DNA of 64,000 nt from Paenibacillus sp. FSL H8-0548 (lineage in GTDB: Bacteria > Bacillota > Bacilli > Paenibacillales > Paenibacillaceae): positions 810,001 through 874,000 of the forward strand of contig NZ_CP152049.1 of NCBI RefSeq assembly GCF_038630985.1. The letters are read 5' to 3'. Position numbers and translations under genes: made by a program. Of the stretch, positions 43,137-52,003 are shown piece after piece. Below the pieces are notes generated by a model that was not told the origin of the DNA, did no database searches, and saw nothing but the letters and a program-made list of their open reading frames with translations. Each line of letters begins with the position of its first letter. Within the stretch, counting starts at the first letter, position 1.

Positions 43137-43181
43137 ATAATCGAAGAAAATTGAAGATAAACTGTTATTTTCTTCGATTAT
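43137..43181. repeat. 15-bp perfect inverted repeat in the mal regulatory region
   Basis: ATAATCGAAGAAAAT (43137-43151) and ATTTTCTTCGATTAT (43167-43181) are exact inverse copies with a 15-bp loop. It lies between the divergent promoters. It has A/T-rich ends but no clear T tract. Confidence 0.65.
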
Positions 43182-43186
43182 TGAAC

Positions 43187-43204
43187 TGTGCAAACGTTTT
43201 AACA
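43187..43204. promoter_or_regulatory. LacI/CcpA-type operator at the mal promoter
   Basis: TGTGCAAACGTTTTAACA contains the CAAACGTTT core and overlaps the -35 of the promoter at 43199, so binding would block RNA polymerase. Confidence 0.6.
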
Positions 43205-43227
43205 AACGGTGCTCTCTGTTGTATGAT
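43199..43227 (+). promoter_or_regulatory. Sigma-A promoter of the mal operon
   Basis: TTAACA (43199-43204), 17-bp spacer, TATGAT (43222-43227): one mismatch in each box. It implies a leader of about 370 nt before the binding-protein gene. Confidence 0.65.
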
Positions 43228-43323
43228 GAATCCACGAATAGAACGCTTACATGACGAATAAACTAGCTTAAAGCTGTGGAATACGGATCAAATACGAATT
43301 TCACAGCATTTTCTATCACTAGT

Positions 43324-43341
43324 TGTACAAACGTTTGCGCA
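43324..43341. promoter_or_regulatory. LacI-type operator, downstream copy
   Basis: TGTACAAACGTTTGCGCA has the perfect palindromic core CAAACGTTTG and lies about 90 bp after the presumed transcription start, 137 bp from the first operator. Two sites so placed could support looping. Confidence 0.65.
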
Positions 43342-43423
43342 CTTTTGAGATTATGGATTTCTTACATGTAAATAGGGAATTCTAGGAGATGCCACGAGCG
43401 TTTGTAGACAGACAGTGTTTCAA

Positions 43424-43470
43424 GGTGAAACGGCTGTCGCCGTCCTTTAGCGGCGCTGCACGTTTCATTC
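43424..43470 (+). other. Structured hairpin in the mal operon leader
   Basis: TGAAACG and CGTTTCA form the base, with an inner GC-rich imperfect stem (GCTGTCGCCG / GCGGCGCTGC). It lies between the promoter and the binding-protein gene. No known riboswitch was recognised. The rest of 43007-43606 has the regulatory sites listed and no gene. Confidence 0.4.
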
Positions 43471-43606
43471 CGGAGAAATATAGAGAAAGTATGGCGAAAG
43501 GATATACTTTCCTATATTTTAAGAAAATGAGCTTAGTGAAGGGTCGTGGATGGTTCTGATTCACACAAAAAGGGATGGAACACATTATGAAGGGGGATTA
43601 CCTAGC

Positions 43607-44917
43607 ATGAAAAAATGGTTTGCAATGTCATTAATCACTGCCTTGTTTATCGTATCCGCATGCGGCGGAGCTAACAATGGGGGCAACGCGGAAAACGCGG
43701 CTAACGCAACGAATGAAGCAGCAAACAACACAGCAGGAAGCACGAATGAAGCAGCTGCTGAAGAAGAAATTAAGCCGGAGGATGGCGCAAAGCTGCTCGT
43801 ATGGGAAAGTAAAGAGGAGCGTCCCTTCGTTGAAGCTATTGCAAAGGAATTTACTGATAAATACGGTATTGAAGTTAAGTTCGAGGAGGTTGGCGCAGCC
43901 GATCAAGTAACGAAATTGACAACGGACGGACCAGCAGGCCTAGGCGCTGACGTAGTTGTTTTCCCACATGATAACTTAGGTAGAGCAGTTACTGCGGGAC
44001 TTGTATTGCCAAACGATTTTTATGAAGAGATTAGCAGATCGGAAAACTCTGAAATTGCAGTAAATGCAGTTTCTTATGACGGTACACTCTATGGCTACCC
44101 TCGTTCGATCGAAACCTACGCTTTGTTCTACAACAAAGCATTAATTAGTGAAGCTCCAAAAACATTTGACGAAATTGTTGAATTCGCAAAAACATTCAAC
44201 GATGTTCCAAACAACAAATACGCTCTGATGTGGGATGTAGGGAACTTCTACTTCAACTATCCTTTTGTATCCGGCGGTTATGTGTACGGTGATAACGGTC
44301 AGAACAAGGACGATATCGGTTTGAACACAGAAGGTGCAATCAGTGGTCTAGCCTATTACGGCTCCTTGAGAAACAGTATTTTACCGCTTAACTCCGGCGA
44401 CATTACGTATGACATCAAGAAAGGTTTGTTCACAAGCGGAACGCTTGCGATGGACATTAACGGTCCTTGGACAATTGCAGATTACAAAAGCGCAGGCATT
44501 GATTTTGGCGTAGTTCAAATCCCGAGCATTAATGGTCAACCGGCATCTTCTTTCTCTGGCGTTAAAGCTTGGTACGTCAATCAATTTTCGAAATATCCGA
44601 ATGCAGCTCGTTTGTTCGCTAACTTTGCTGCTACCAAAGCTGCTCAACTGAAGGATTTTGAATTGACAGGCGCTATTCCAGCCAATACGGAAGCAACAAA
44701 TGATGCATCTGTTCAAAGTGATGAAATTGTAAAAGGTTTTGTTGCTCAGTTTAATCAATCGACGCCTATGCCATCGATTCCAGAGATGGCCAACGTATGG
44801 AGCCCGATCGCGGCAGCATTCTCTGACGTTTGGAACTCCGGAAAAGATGCGAAAGCAGCGCTTGATAATGCAGTACAGCAAATCAAGGATGCGAATAACG
44901 GTACCGCAGCGAAATAA
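43607..44917 (+). CDS. Maltose/maltodextrin-binding lipoprotein
   Basis: 436 residues. A lipoprotein signal ends in the lipobox 'FIVSAC' (Cys about 20), then a Asn/Ala/Glu-rich spacer and a type I solute-binding fold: 'KLLVWESKEERPFVEAIAKEFTDKYGIEVKFEEVG', 'ADVVVFPHDNLGRAV', 'YGYPRSIETYALFYNKALI', 'FTSGTLAMDINGPWTIADYKSAGIDFGVVQIP'. This matches MalE/MdxE-type proteins that deliver maltodextrins to the MalFG permease. The frame is open further upstream, but AGGGGGA and the typical Lys-Lys start place the ATG at 43607. First gene of the importer operon; a hairpin after it probably keeps its mRNA more abundant than that of the permeases. Confidence 0.92.
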   Translation: MKKWFAMSLITALFIVSACGGANNGGNAENAANATNEAANNTAGSTNEAAAEEEIKPEDGAKLLVWESKEERPFVEAIAKEFTDKYGIEVKFEEVGAADQVTKLTTDGPAGLGADVVVFPHDNLGRAVTAGLVLPNDFYEEISRSENSEIAVNAVSYDGTLYGYPRSIETYALFYNKALISEAPKTFDEIVEFAKTFNDVPNNKYALMWDVGNFYFNYPFVSGGYVYGDNGQNKDDIGLNTEGAISGLAYYGSLRNSILPLNSGDITYDIKKGLFTSGTLAMDINGPWTIADYKSAGIDFGVVQIPSINGQPASSFSGVKAWYVNQFSKYPNAARLFANFAATKAAQLKDFELTGAIPANTEATNDASVQSDEIVKGFVAQFNQSTPMPSIPEMANVWSPIAAAFSDVWNSGKDAKAALDNAVQQIKDANNGTAAK

Positions 44918-44936
44918 TAAGTGAAAATCAGGTGCC

Positions 44937-44961
44937 GCCCGCCGATACAGCATCGGCGGGC
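44937..44961 (+). other. Intercistronic hairpin between binding protein and permease
   Basis: GCCCGCCGAT and ATCGGCGGGC form a perfect 10-bp GC-rich stem with a 5-base loop and no T tract, 20 bases after the binding-protein stop. Confidence 0.7.
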
Positions 44962-45043
44962 GAACTGATGCTTGTGATCTGCAGCTGTTTTCATCACGGC
45001 GGCTTAGAACGTTTTACAGATGAAAGGAAGGGAGCCAGGCGGG

Positions 45044-46357
45044 ATGAATCGTCATCGCAGCACTGCGGCTATATTGTCGTTACTTGTAATGGGTCTTGGC
45101 CAATTGTATAACCGCCAAATCATTAAGGGTTTAATTATGCTCGCTGTCGAAGCGGCAGCGCTTATGTATTTTATACCGAATATTGGGCGAGCCGTTTGGG
45201 GTATTGTAACGCTCGGCGAAAAGACGCAGGGACTAGAGAAAATCGGTAAAATTAGTGTTCGGGTCGAAGGAGATCATTCGATCTTTCTATTAATAAGCGG
45301 GTTAATTACTATATTTTTATTAGTCATTTTTATTATTATTTATGTCATGAATATCCGCGATGCATATCGGAACGGCAAGCAAAGAGATGAAGGTGCTTTA
45401 CCTGCAAGCTTCCGGAAGACGGTATCTTATGTGCTGGATCGCAATTTCCCGCATTTGATGCTTACACTGCCGGTGCTAGGGGTTCTGTTTCTAACCATCA
45501 TGCCAATCATTTTTATGGTCATGCTCGCTTTTACCAACTATGCCTCGCCTGATCATATTCCGCCAGCTAAGCTGGTCGACTGGGTAGGCTTTCAAACCTT
45601 TGCTAATCTACTTACGCTGAAAACCTGGAGCCATACCTTTATTGGCGTCTTTACTTGGACGATCATTTGGGCGGTTATCGCAACGGTAACGACTTATTTT
45701 GGCGGCTTGCTCGTTGCGCTGCTAATTGAACAGAAGGGCATTCGCTTTAAGAAGCTTTGGCGCACTCTGTTTATTATCCCATATGCCATTCCACAGCTGA
45801 TTTCCCTGCTCGTCATGAGAAATCTGTTTAACGGACAATTTGGTCCTATCAATCAATATTTAGGGTACTTTGGGATGGGCAAGCTGCCTTGGCTGACGGA
45901 CCCGTTCTGGGCGAAGGTCACCGTTATAGTCGTAAATATGTGGGTGGGAATCCCCGTATCGATGGTGCTTATTCTTGGCGTGCTGACAGCCATTCCGAAG
46001 GATTTGTATGAGGCGGCCGACGTTGACGGAGCGTCAGGCATTCAAAAGTTCCGCATTATCACGATCCCGTTTGTACTGTTCTCTACAGCGCCAATTCTGA
46101 TTACACAATTCGCAGGCAACATCAATAACTTCAACGTTATTTTCTTGCTGACGAACGGCGATCCAGTGAAGGGTGATTATCAATTTGCTGGAAGCACGGA
46201 TTTGCTCGTTACGTGGCTGTATAAGCTGACACTGAACAACAGTCAATACAATATGGCATCTGCTATCGGGATCATCATATTCGCGATCGTGGCGACTTTC
46301 TCTATTATTAACTATCGTCGCTCGCGGTCATTTAAAGAGGAGGATATGATTCAATGA
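45044..46357 (+). CDS. Maltodextrin ABC transporter permease, MalF type
   Basis: 437 residues with eight predicted membrane segments; the extra N-terminal pair ('AAILSLLVMGLGQLYNRQIIKGLIMLAVEAAALM') is characteristic of MdxF/MalF-type proteins, and its 'GLGQLYNRQIIKG' is a TM2-like motif. The permease loop 'EAADVDGASGIQKFRIITIPFVLFSTAP' has the EAA...G contact for the ATPase. It pairs with the following permease to form the channel. An ATG at 45020 is also in frame; the ATG at 45044 after GGAAGGGAG...GGCGGG is preferred. It overlaps the next gene by 4 bases. Confidence 0.9.
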   Translation: MNRHRSTAAILSLLVMGLGQLYNRQIIKGLIMLAVEAAALMYFIPNIGRAVWGIVTLGEKTQGLEKIGKISVRVEGDHSIFLLISGLITIFLLVIFIIIYVMNIRDAYRNGKQRDEGALPASFRKTVSYVLDRNFPHLMLTLPVLGVLFLTIMPIIFMVMLAFTNYASPDHIPPAKLVDWVGFQTFANLLTLKTWSHTFIGVFTWTIIWAVIATVTTYFGGLLVALLIEQKGIRFKKLWRTLFIIPYAIPQLISLLVMRNLFNGQFGPINQYLGYFGMGKLPWLTDPFWAKVTVIVVNMWVGIPVSMVLILGVLTAIPKDLYEAADVDGASGIQKFRIITIPFVLFSTAPILITQFAGNINNFNVIFLLTNGDPVKGDYQFAGSTDLLVTWLYKLTLNNSQYNMASAIGIIIFAIVATFSIINYRRSRSFKEEDMIQ

Positions 46358-47199
46358 AAATGGGTCGCAAAACCGCTAATTTTGTGCGTCTGACGCTGAG
46401 CTATCTTGTTCTGATAGCCATTGCTGTTTGCGCGGTTTATCCTGCTCTGTGGGTAGTGCTATCCTCGCTGCGTCCAGGAACCTCCTTATTCAGTACGACG
46501 CTAATCCCGGAATCGATTACGTTTGTTCATTATAAGGAATTGTTCACGAATCCGAGCTTTCGCTTCGGGGTATGGTACGTGAATACGCTTAAAATTGCGA
46601 CGCTGACGATGATTTTCTCAACGATTCTAGTCACGCTCAGCATGTATGCCTTATCGCGTTTCCGCTTCCGCGGTCGTCAGATGACATTAACGATTATGCT
46701 TGTACTCGGCATGTTCCCAGGCTTCATGAGCATGATCGCTATTTTCATTTTCTTATTGCAGTTGAACCTGCTTGATACGCATGCTGCGCTTATTATCGTA
46801 TATTCGGCAGGTGCAGTGCTTGGCGGATTTGTAGTAAAAGGATTTTATGATACGATACCGCGGAGCCTTGATGAAGCGGCTCGAATCGATGGCGCTACTC
46901 ATCTTCAAGTATTTATGAAGATCATGCTTCCACTGTCTCGTCCAATGCTCACCTACGTAGCGTTGACCACGTTTACGGGGTCGTGGGTTGATTTTATTTT
47001 TGCAAGATTGGTGCTTCGCAGCAAAGATAACTGGACGCTTGCGGTCGGCATGTGGGATCTTGTTAACTCCTACCAAAACAGCAACTTCACGCTGTTTGCT
47101 GCTGGCGCGGTGTTGATTGCGATTCCGATTACATTGCTGTTCGTGTTCCTGCAGCGCTTCTTGGTGCAAGGATTGATGTCAGGTGCCTCGAAAGGATAA
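46354..47199 (+). CDS. Maltodextrin ABC transporter permease, MalG type
   Basis: 281 residues with six membrane segments. The N-terminal 'FVRLTLSYLVLIAIAVCAVYPALWVVLSSLRPG' and the EAA loop 'DEAARIDGATHLQVFMKIMLPLSRPMLTYVALTTF' are typical MalG/MdxG features, as is the closing 'FVFLQRFLVQGLMSGASKG' that reaches the channel. It overlaps the upstream permease by 4 bases and the ribosome site of the following amylase lies in its end. The cluster lacks an ATPase gene; a shared MsmX/UgpC-type ATPase elsewhere is expected for this CUT1 importer. Confidence 0.92.
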   Translation: MKMGRKTANFVRLTLSYLVLIAIAVCAVYPALWVVLSSLRPGTSLFSTTLIPESITFVHYKELFTNPSFRFGVWYVNTLKIATLTMIFSTILVTLSMYALSRFRFRGRQMTLTIMLVLGMFPGFMSMIAIFIFLLQLNLLDTHAALIIVYSAGAVLGGFVVKGFYDTIPRSLDEAARIDGATHLQVFMKIMLPLSRPMLTYVALTTFTGSWVDFIFARLVLRSKDNWTLAVGMWDLVNSYQNSNFTLFAAGAVLIAIPITLLFVFLQRFLVQGLMSGASKG

Positions 47200-47203
47200 G
47201 GGA

Positions 47204-48868
47204 ATGAACAACAATCGTTTGCGCTATGCTGGTGCTATGCTACTGGGCTCGATGATTATCGCCATGCTTGCAGCTTGCTCCGCGGATGATGCCGGCAAAG
47301 AGAAGCAGCCATCTGCGGCGCCATTGGTGGAAGAGAAGGAATCCGCCGATACGGGTACTCATGCATCTGCCTCCTATACGGTTGATGAACAGCCGGGAGC
47401 CGTTTACTATGAAATCTTCGTGCGCTCCTTCTATGATACGAATGGAGATGGCATCGGCGATTTGAACGGCGTAACGGCTAAGCTTGATTATTTGAAGGAG
47501 CTTGGCATTGGCGGCATTTGGCTTATGCCCATCAACGCTTCGCCCAGCTATCATGGCTATGACACGACCGATTATTATGCGGTTAACCCAGAGTACGGTA
47601 CGCTGGAGGATTTGAAGAAACTGCTTGAAGAAGCGCATAAGCGCGATATTAAAGTCATTATGGATCTTGTCGTTAATCATACAAGCAAGGAGCATCCTTG
47701 GTTTAAGGAAGCACTTGCGAATGAGGATAGTCCTTATCGCAGCTGGTATACTTTTGCTGGGCCAAATGAGCAGGTAAGAGCGGACGGTGCTGTGGGTGGC
47801 GACCCTTGGCACAGCTATGGCAGTCTTAACTATTTGGGCATCTTCTGGGAAGGCATGCCCGATCTGAATTTCGACGAGCCACAGGTTCGAGAAGAAATGA
47901 TCAAGATCGGGCAATATTGGCTGGAGCAGGGCTTAGACGGCTTTCGGCTTGATGCAGCGAAGCATATTTACGGTGATTTCGCTTCCACTGCGACTACACC
48001 GGAAATTCAAGAGAAAAACAAAGTCTGGTGGCAGGAGTTTCGTACGGGTATGGCCAAGGCGAAGCCGGATGCCTATTTAATAGGCGAGGTATGGGATTCG
48101 TTGTCGGTCATTGCCCCTTACTTTGACCAAGCACTCGATTCGGCATTTCACTTTGATCTGGCGGGCCGCTTGCTAAGTGCAGCGGATATAGAGCAGGATG
48201 CAGACTTAGCCTTCTCCCTTGGACGCGCATATGGTGTCTATGAGAAATCATCCGGCGGTACGTTTGTTGATGCCCCATTTCTTAGCAATCATGATCAAAA
48301 TCGCGTAATGACGGTCTTAAACGGCAATGTCGCGCATGCCAAAATGGCTGCAGCTATGCTGCTTACACTGCCTGGAACGCCGTATCTCTATTATGGCGAG
48401 GAGCTTGGCATGAAGGGTGCGAAACCGGATGAGTATATCCGCGAGCCGATGCTATGGTACAAGGCAGCCAGCGGAGGCGAGGGTCAGACGACTTGGGAGA
48501 AGCCGCGTAACAATCCGGATGCCGCTGAGGTATCCGTTGAAGCACAATCCGCAGACAACCAGTCGATGCTGAGTCATTACCGTGAGCTAATCAGCTGGCG
48601 AAACGAGGAGCCTGCCTTGCGCGATGGAGGGATAGCGGAATTTAAGCTGGAGCCTGCTAATCATAAGCTTAGCGTTTATATTCGCGTTATCGCGAATGAG
48701 CGTGTACTCGTTGTCCATAATTTATCCGGGGAGCAGCAATCGACTGATTTGCAGCCTTCAAAGCTATTCGGCACGTTCGAATCGATTAATCATGCTACAA
48801 GTGATAAAGCGGAGCTGAGCGGAAGTCAACTAACATTGCCGGCGTATAGTACGGTGATTATGAAATAA
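47204..48868 (+). CDS. GH13 alpha-amylase family lipoprotein
   Basis: 554 residues. A lipoprotein signal with lipobox 'MLAAC' (about 20-24) anchors it to the outer face of the membrane. The GH13 barrel shows 'YEIFVRSFYDTNGDGIGDLNGV' (calcium loop), region I 'DLVVNHTS', nucleophile D250 in 'GFRLDAAKH', acid E295 in 'LIGEVWDS' and D364 in 'FLSNHDQNR'. It hydrolyses alpha-1,4 glucans into maltodextrins beside the importer. The ATG at 47204 has AAAGGA seven bases upstream, 4 bp past the permease stop. A strong terminator follows, so it is the last gene of the mal operon. Close in type to the membrane-bound alpha-amylases of Thermoactinomyces/Paenibacillus mal clusters. Confidence 0.92.
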   Translation: MNNNRLRYAGAMLLGSMIIAMLAACSADDAGKEKQPSAAPLVEEKESADTGTHASASYTVDEQPGAVYYEIFVRSFYDTNGDGIGDLNGVTAKLDYLKELGIGGIWLMPINASPSYHGYDTTDYYAVNPEYGTLEDLKKLLEEAHKRDIKVIMDLVVNHTSKEHPWFKEALANEDSPYRSWYTFAGPNEQVRADGAVGGDPWHSYGSLNYLGIFWEGMPDLNFDEPQVREEMIKIGQYWLEQGLDGFRLDAAKHIYGDFASTATTPEIQEKNKVWWQEFRTGMAKAKPDAYLIGEVWDSLSVIAPYFDQALDSAFHFDLAGRLLSAADIEQDADLAFSLGRAYGVYEKSSGGTFVDAPFLSNHDQNRVMTVLNGNVAHAKMAAAMLLTLPGTPYLYYGEELGMKGAKPDEYIREPMLWYKAASGGEGQTTWEKPRNNPDAAEVSVEAQSADNQSMLSHYRELISWRNEEPALRDGGIAEFKLEPANHKLSVYIRVIANERVLVVHNLSGEQQSTDLQPSKLFGTFESINHATSDKAELSGSQLTLPAYSTVIMK

Positions 48869-48874
48869 GTCTAT

Positions 48875-48920
48875 GAAGAAGAGGGAGCCGCACAGCTTGT
48901 GCGGCTCCCTCTTCTTATTC
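48875..48920 (+). terminator. Intrinsic terminator of the mal operon
   Basis: GAAGAAGAGGGAGCCGCACA pairs with TGTGCGGCTCCCTCTTCTT, a 19-bp stem with a tiny loop, followed by TTATTC. Confidence 0.9.
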
Positions 48921-49006
48921 GTCATGTGAAATTGGTTCAATAACCTCGCATACATGCGGATATTTTGGACAAAATACATAATTATGTCATCGCGCGGAGG
49001 GTAGAC

Positions 49007-50515
49007 ATGAATGGGAATGGGCAGCAGATTTCAAAGCAACTAAGTGTGAACGTAGACAGAATAAAGCAACAGTTGGGCGATAGTGATGATCTAATCGTAA
49101 AAAGCATGACAGGCGTACAAGGCTGGCAAGGCGTGCTGGTATATATAGATGGTTTAACAGACTCAACGATCATTCATCACGCGATACTTGACTTTCTAAT
49201 ATCCAATGACAAACCGGCTCAGCCGGTCTCAGAGGAATCAGGCAGCGATACGCTTCAATATTTGAAGGAGACGGTGCTTGCTGCAGGCGAGGTCACGGTC
49301 ATTGGTGAGTATGATGAGCTTTTTTTCAACCTGCTCTCCGGTGTGGCAATTCTTATGCTTGAGAATTGCGCACAATGTCTAGCGATTGGTGCGGAGGGGT
49401 GGAAGGATCGCACGGTTAGCGAGCCGACCTCGCAGGGTGTCGTCAGAGGACCGATGGAGGCATTTACAGAAAATATTCGTACGAATACGGCGCTCATTCG
49501 CCGCAAAATCAAAAGCCCGCAGCTGTGGCTGGTAGGCAGGAGCATCGGAAGCGTTACACAAACGAATGTCGCTGTGATGTACTTAAATGAAATTGCGGAG
49601 AAGAGTCTTGTAGATGAGGTATTTCGCCGACTCGACAAAATTGATATCGATGGAATATTGGAGAGCGGATACATTGAGGAATTTATTCAAGAGAGCTCCT
49701 ACTCGCCATTTCCAACGGTATATAACACGGAACGGCCAGATACGATTGCTGCAGGCTTGCTGGAAGGAAAGGTCGCTATTCTTGTTGATGGAACACCATT
49801 TGTTCTACTTGTTCCGGCCTTATTCATACAGTTTTTTCAATCTGCAGAGGATTATTATCAACGGGCAGATGTAAGCACGCTGCTGCGTTTGCTGCGATAC
49901 GTCAGCTTTCTAATTACGATGCTGGCACCGTCGGCGTACATTGCAATTACAACCTTTCATCAGGAGATGCTGCCAACCGGATTGCTGATCAACTTGGCAG
50001 CTCAGCGGGAGGGCGTACCTTTTCCTGCGTTCGTGGAGGCATTATTGATGGAAATCACCTTTGAAATATTGCGAGAAGCTGGTGTCCGAATGCCGAAGAC
50101 GGTAGGCCAAGCTGTATCGATTGTCGGGACGCTGGTCATTGGTCAAGCGGCGGTGGAAGCAGGAATTGTGTCGCCAGTAATGGTTATTGTCGTAGCCATT
50201 ACGGCGATTTCCAGCTTTGTCATACCTGCGGTCAATCTATCCATTTCTGTCCGTATGATCCGGTTCGTGCTGATGGGTCTCGCGGCGTCCTTTGGTCTCC
50301 TGGGTATTCTGCTGGGCATCATTTTACTCGTTTTGCATTTGAATACGCTGCAATCGTTTGGCGTGCCTTATATGCAGTCGCTTGCACCCTTCGTATGGGA
50401 AGATCAGAAGGATACGCTGTTTCGTTTCCCTTGGAGACAAATGAAGAAGAGGCCGTTAGCGACGGGGAGTCGAAATTTGGTTCGGCAAGGAAAGCAGCCT
50501 GAGCGTAGTAAATAA
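49007..50515 (+). CDS. Spore germinant receptor A subunit (GerA family)
   Basis: 502 residues. The N-terminal soluble half (about 1-260) has GerA features 'DDLIVKSMTG', 'SEPTSQGVVRGPMEAFTENIRTNTALIRRKI' and 'LVGRSIGSVTQTNVAVMYLNEIA', then 'RPDTIAAGLLEGKVAILVDGTPFVLLVPALF' leads into five membrane helices with 'PAYIAITTFHQEMLPTGLL'-like sequence. It is the ligand-sensing, channel-like subunit of an inner-spore-membrane receptor. The ATG at 49007 follows GGAGG with six-base spacing; a start at 48965 is less likely. First of four genes in order A-C-D-B, expected to be sigma-G dependent in the forespore. Confidence 0.92.
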   Translation: MNGNGQQISKQLSVNVDRIKQQLGDSDDLIVKSMTGVQGWQGVLVYIDGLTDSTIIHHAILDFLISNDKPAQPVSEESGSDTLQYLKETVLAAGEVTVIGEYDELFFNLLSGVAILMLENCAQCLAIGAEGWKDRTVSEPTSQGVVRGPMEAFTENIRTNTALIRRKIKSPQLWLVGRSIGSVTQTNVAVMYLNEIAEKSLVDEVFRRLDKIDIDGILESGYIEEFIQESSYSPFPTVYNTERPDTIAAGLLEGKVAILVDGTPFVLLVPALFIQFFQSAEDYYQRADVSTLLRLLRYVSFLITMLAPSAYIAITTFHQEMLPTGLLINLAAQREGVPFPAFVEALLMEITFEILREAGVRMPKTVGQAVSIVGTLVIGQAAVEAGIVSPVMVIVVAITAISSFVIPAVNLSISVRMIRFVLMGLAASFGLLGILLGIILLVLHLNTLQSFGVPYMQSLAPFVWEDQKDTLFRFPWRQMKKRPLATGSRNLVRQGKQPERSK

Positions 50516-50533
50516 TTCGAAAACGATGGGGTG

Positions 50534-51751
50534 ATGAGCATTGATCTTTTCGTGAGAAAAATCCTTCTCCTCTGGTTAGCCATTGGCCTAGGAGCCTTGC
50601 TTGTCACGGGCTGCTGGAATCGTCGCGAGCTCGATGATCTCGCCATTCAACTGGGGACCTCTATCGACAAGGTTGGAAATCAGTATCGGGTAGCCGTTCA
50701 AGTTGTCATTCCAGGGGAAGTAGCGGTTAGAAGCAGCAGCACCGGAATATCACCGGTGACTCTTTATCATGCTACCGCACCTACGATGTTTGAAGCCTTT
50801 CGGAAGCTGACGGAAACAAGCTCGAGAAAAATTTATTCTGCGCATATCCGCGTGCTTGTAATTGGAGAGTCTCTTGCGAGGGAGGGGATCGGAGAGGTAC
50901 TGGATATGTTTTCCCGAAACCCGGAAGCGCGTACCGACTTTTATTTGATGGTCGCTCGTAATACCTCAGCGATGCAGGTGCTTAAGACATTAACATCACT
51001 TGAAAAGATTCCTGCGGAAAATTTATTTTATGCGCTGGATACGTCAGCTAAGGAGTGGGCTCCAACGACGACAGTGACGATAGAAAAGCTGATTGAAGAG
51101 CTCGTAACGGAAGGTTTAAGTCCGGTTTTGACTGGAGTCAAGATGGTTGGCAATGTAGAACACGGTGAGGAATTAGCTAATATTCAGAAAATTGATCCCG
51201 CAGCGAGAACACGTTTTATTGGATTAGCGGTATTTCGCAAGGATAAGCTGGTGGGTTGGCTGAATGAGGAGCAGAGCAGGGGCTACAATTATTTGATGAA
51301 TAATGTGAATAGCTCTGCCGGGCATCTAAAATGTCCGGAAGGCGGATTAATTGTTCTTGAAACGCTTCGAAGCAAGACGCGCATAAAGGCGGATATTCAG
51401 GACGGGAAGCCCGTCATGACGGTCAAGGTCAAAAATGTAAGCTCTGTTTCAGATGTGGAATGCCGAATTGATTTAACTAGTCCGGAAACGATTAAACAAT
51501 TAGAGAAGGAATCAGAAGAAAAATTTAAAGAGTTGATGAGCTCGGTTATTAACCATGTGAAAGAAAGGTATGGCTTTGATATATTTGGGTTTGGCCATAA
51601 GCTCTATCAGGCTCATCCGCGTGAATGGGAGAAGCGGAAGGAGGAGTGGGATGAGCAGTTCAAGCAGCTGGAAATAAAGTATGACATCGATGTGCAAATT
51701 CACAAGATTGGAACGACCAATGATTCCTTTCTTAATTATATAAAGGAGTAG
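50534..51751 (+). CDS. Spore germinant receptor C subunit (GerC lipoprotein)
   Basis: 405 residues. A signal helix ends in the lipobox 'LLVTGC' followed by 'WNRRELDDLAIQLGTSID', the hallmark opening of GerC proteins. Further motifs are 'SSRKIYSAHIRVLVIGESLAREGIGEVLDMFSRNPEARTD' and the C-terminal 'KYGFDIFGFG'-like 'ERYGFDIFGFGHKLYQAHPREW'. The lipoprotein completes the receptor at the outer face of the inner spore membrane. A GTG at 50531 directly precedes the ATG. The GGGGTGAT stretch overlaps the chosen start, leaving some doubt on the exact codon. 18 bp after the A subunit, one transcript. Confidence 0.9.
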   Translation: MSIDLFVRKILLLWLAIGLGALLVTGCWNRRELDDLAIQLGTSIDKVGNQYRVAVQVVIPGEVAVRSSSTGISPVTLYHATAPTMFEAFRKLTETSSRKIYSAHIRVLVIGESLAREGIGEVLDMFSRNPEARTDFYLMVARNTSAMQVLKTLTSLEKIPAENLFYALDTSAKEWAPTTTVTIEKLIEELVTEGLSPVLTGVKMVGNVEHGEELANIQKIDPAARTRFIGLAVFRKDKLVGWLNEEQSRGYNYLMNNVNSSAGHLKCPEGGLIVLETLRSKTRIKADIQDGKPVMTVKVKNVSSVSDVECRIDLTSPETIKQLEKESEEKFKELMSSVINHVKERYGFDIFGFGHKLYQAHPREWEKRKEEWDEQFKQLEIKYDIDVQIHKIGTTNDSFLNYIKE

Positions 51752-51757
51752 TTGCCT

Positions 51758-51985
51758 ATGTCAGCTATCGTACTCATTGCATTCCTTTTTGTGTGGGGGG
51801 TTGCAAAAGAGCTTGTACCTCTGTTCAAAAAAGGTTTTATTAAGGATTCTGTGCTCTACTTGGCCATGCTCGTCATAGGGGCTGTTCTTAGTATATGTAC
51901 GATTCAATTAATTGATTTACCTACTCCGATGGTGCTTCTAGAAGTAGTTTATAGCCCAATGCTGAAATGGTTTGCTCCGGAATAG
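51758..51985 (+). CDS. Small germinant receptor D-type subunit
   Basis: 75 residues with two membrane helices ('AIVLIAFLFVWGVAKELVPLF' and 'SVLYLAMLVIGAVLSICTIQLI') and a C-terminal 'PTPMVLLEVVYSPMLKWF'. Small two-helix genes at this position in ger operons are known as D subunits, which modulate receptor activity in Bacillus. AAGGAG lies nine bases before the ATG at 51758, overlapping the end of the C-subunit gene. The assignment rests on size, topology and place in the operon, since sequence motifs are few. Confidence 0.75.
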   Translation: MSAIVLIAFLFVWGVAKELVPLFKKGFIKDSVLYLAMLVIGAVLSICTIQLIDLPTPMVLLEVVYSPMLKWFAPE

Positions 51986-52003
51986 GGAAGAGAGGTTGAG
52001 GCT

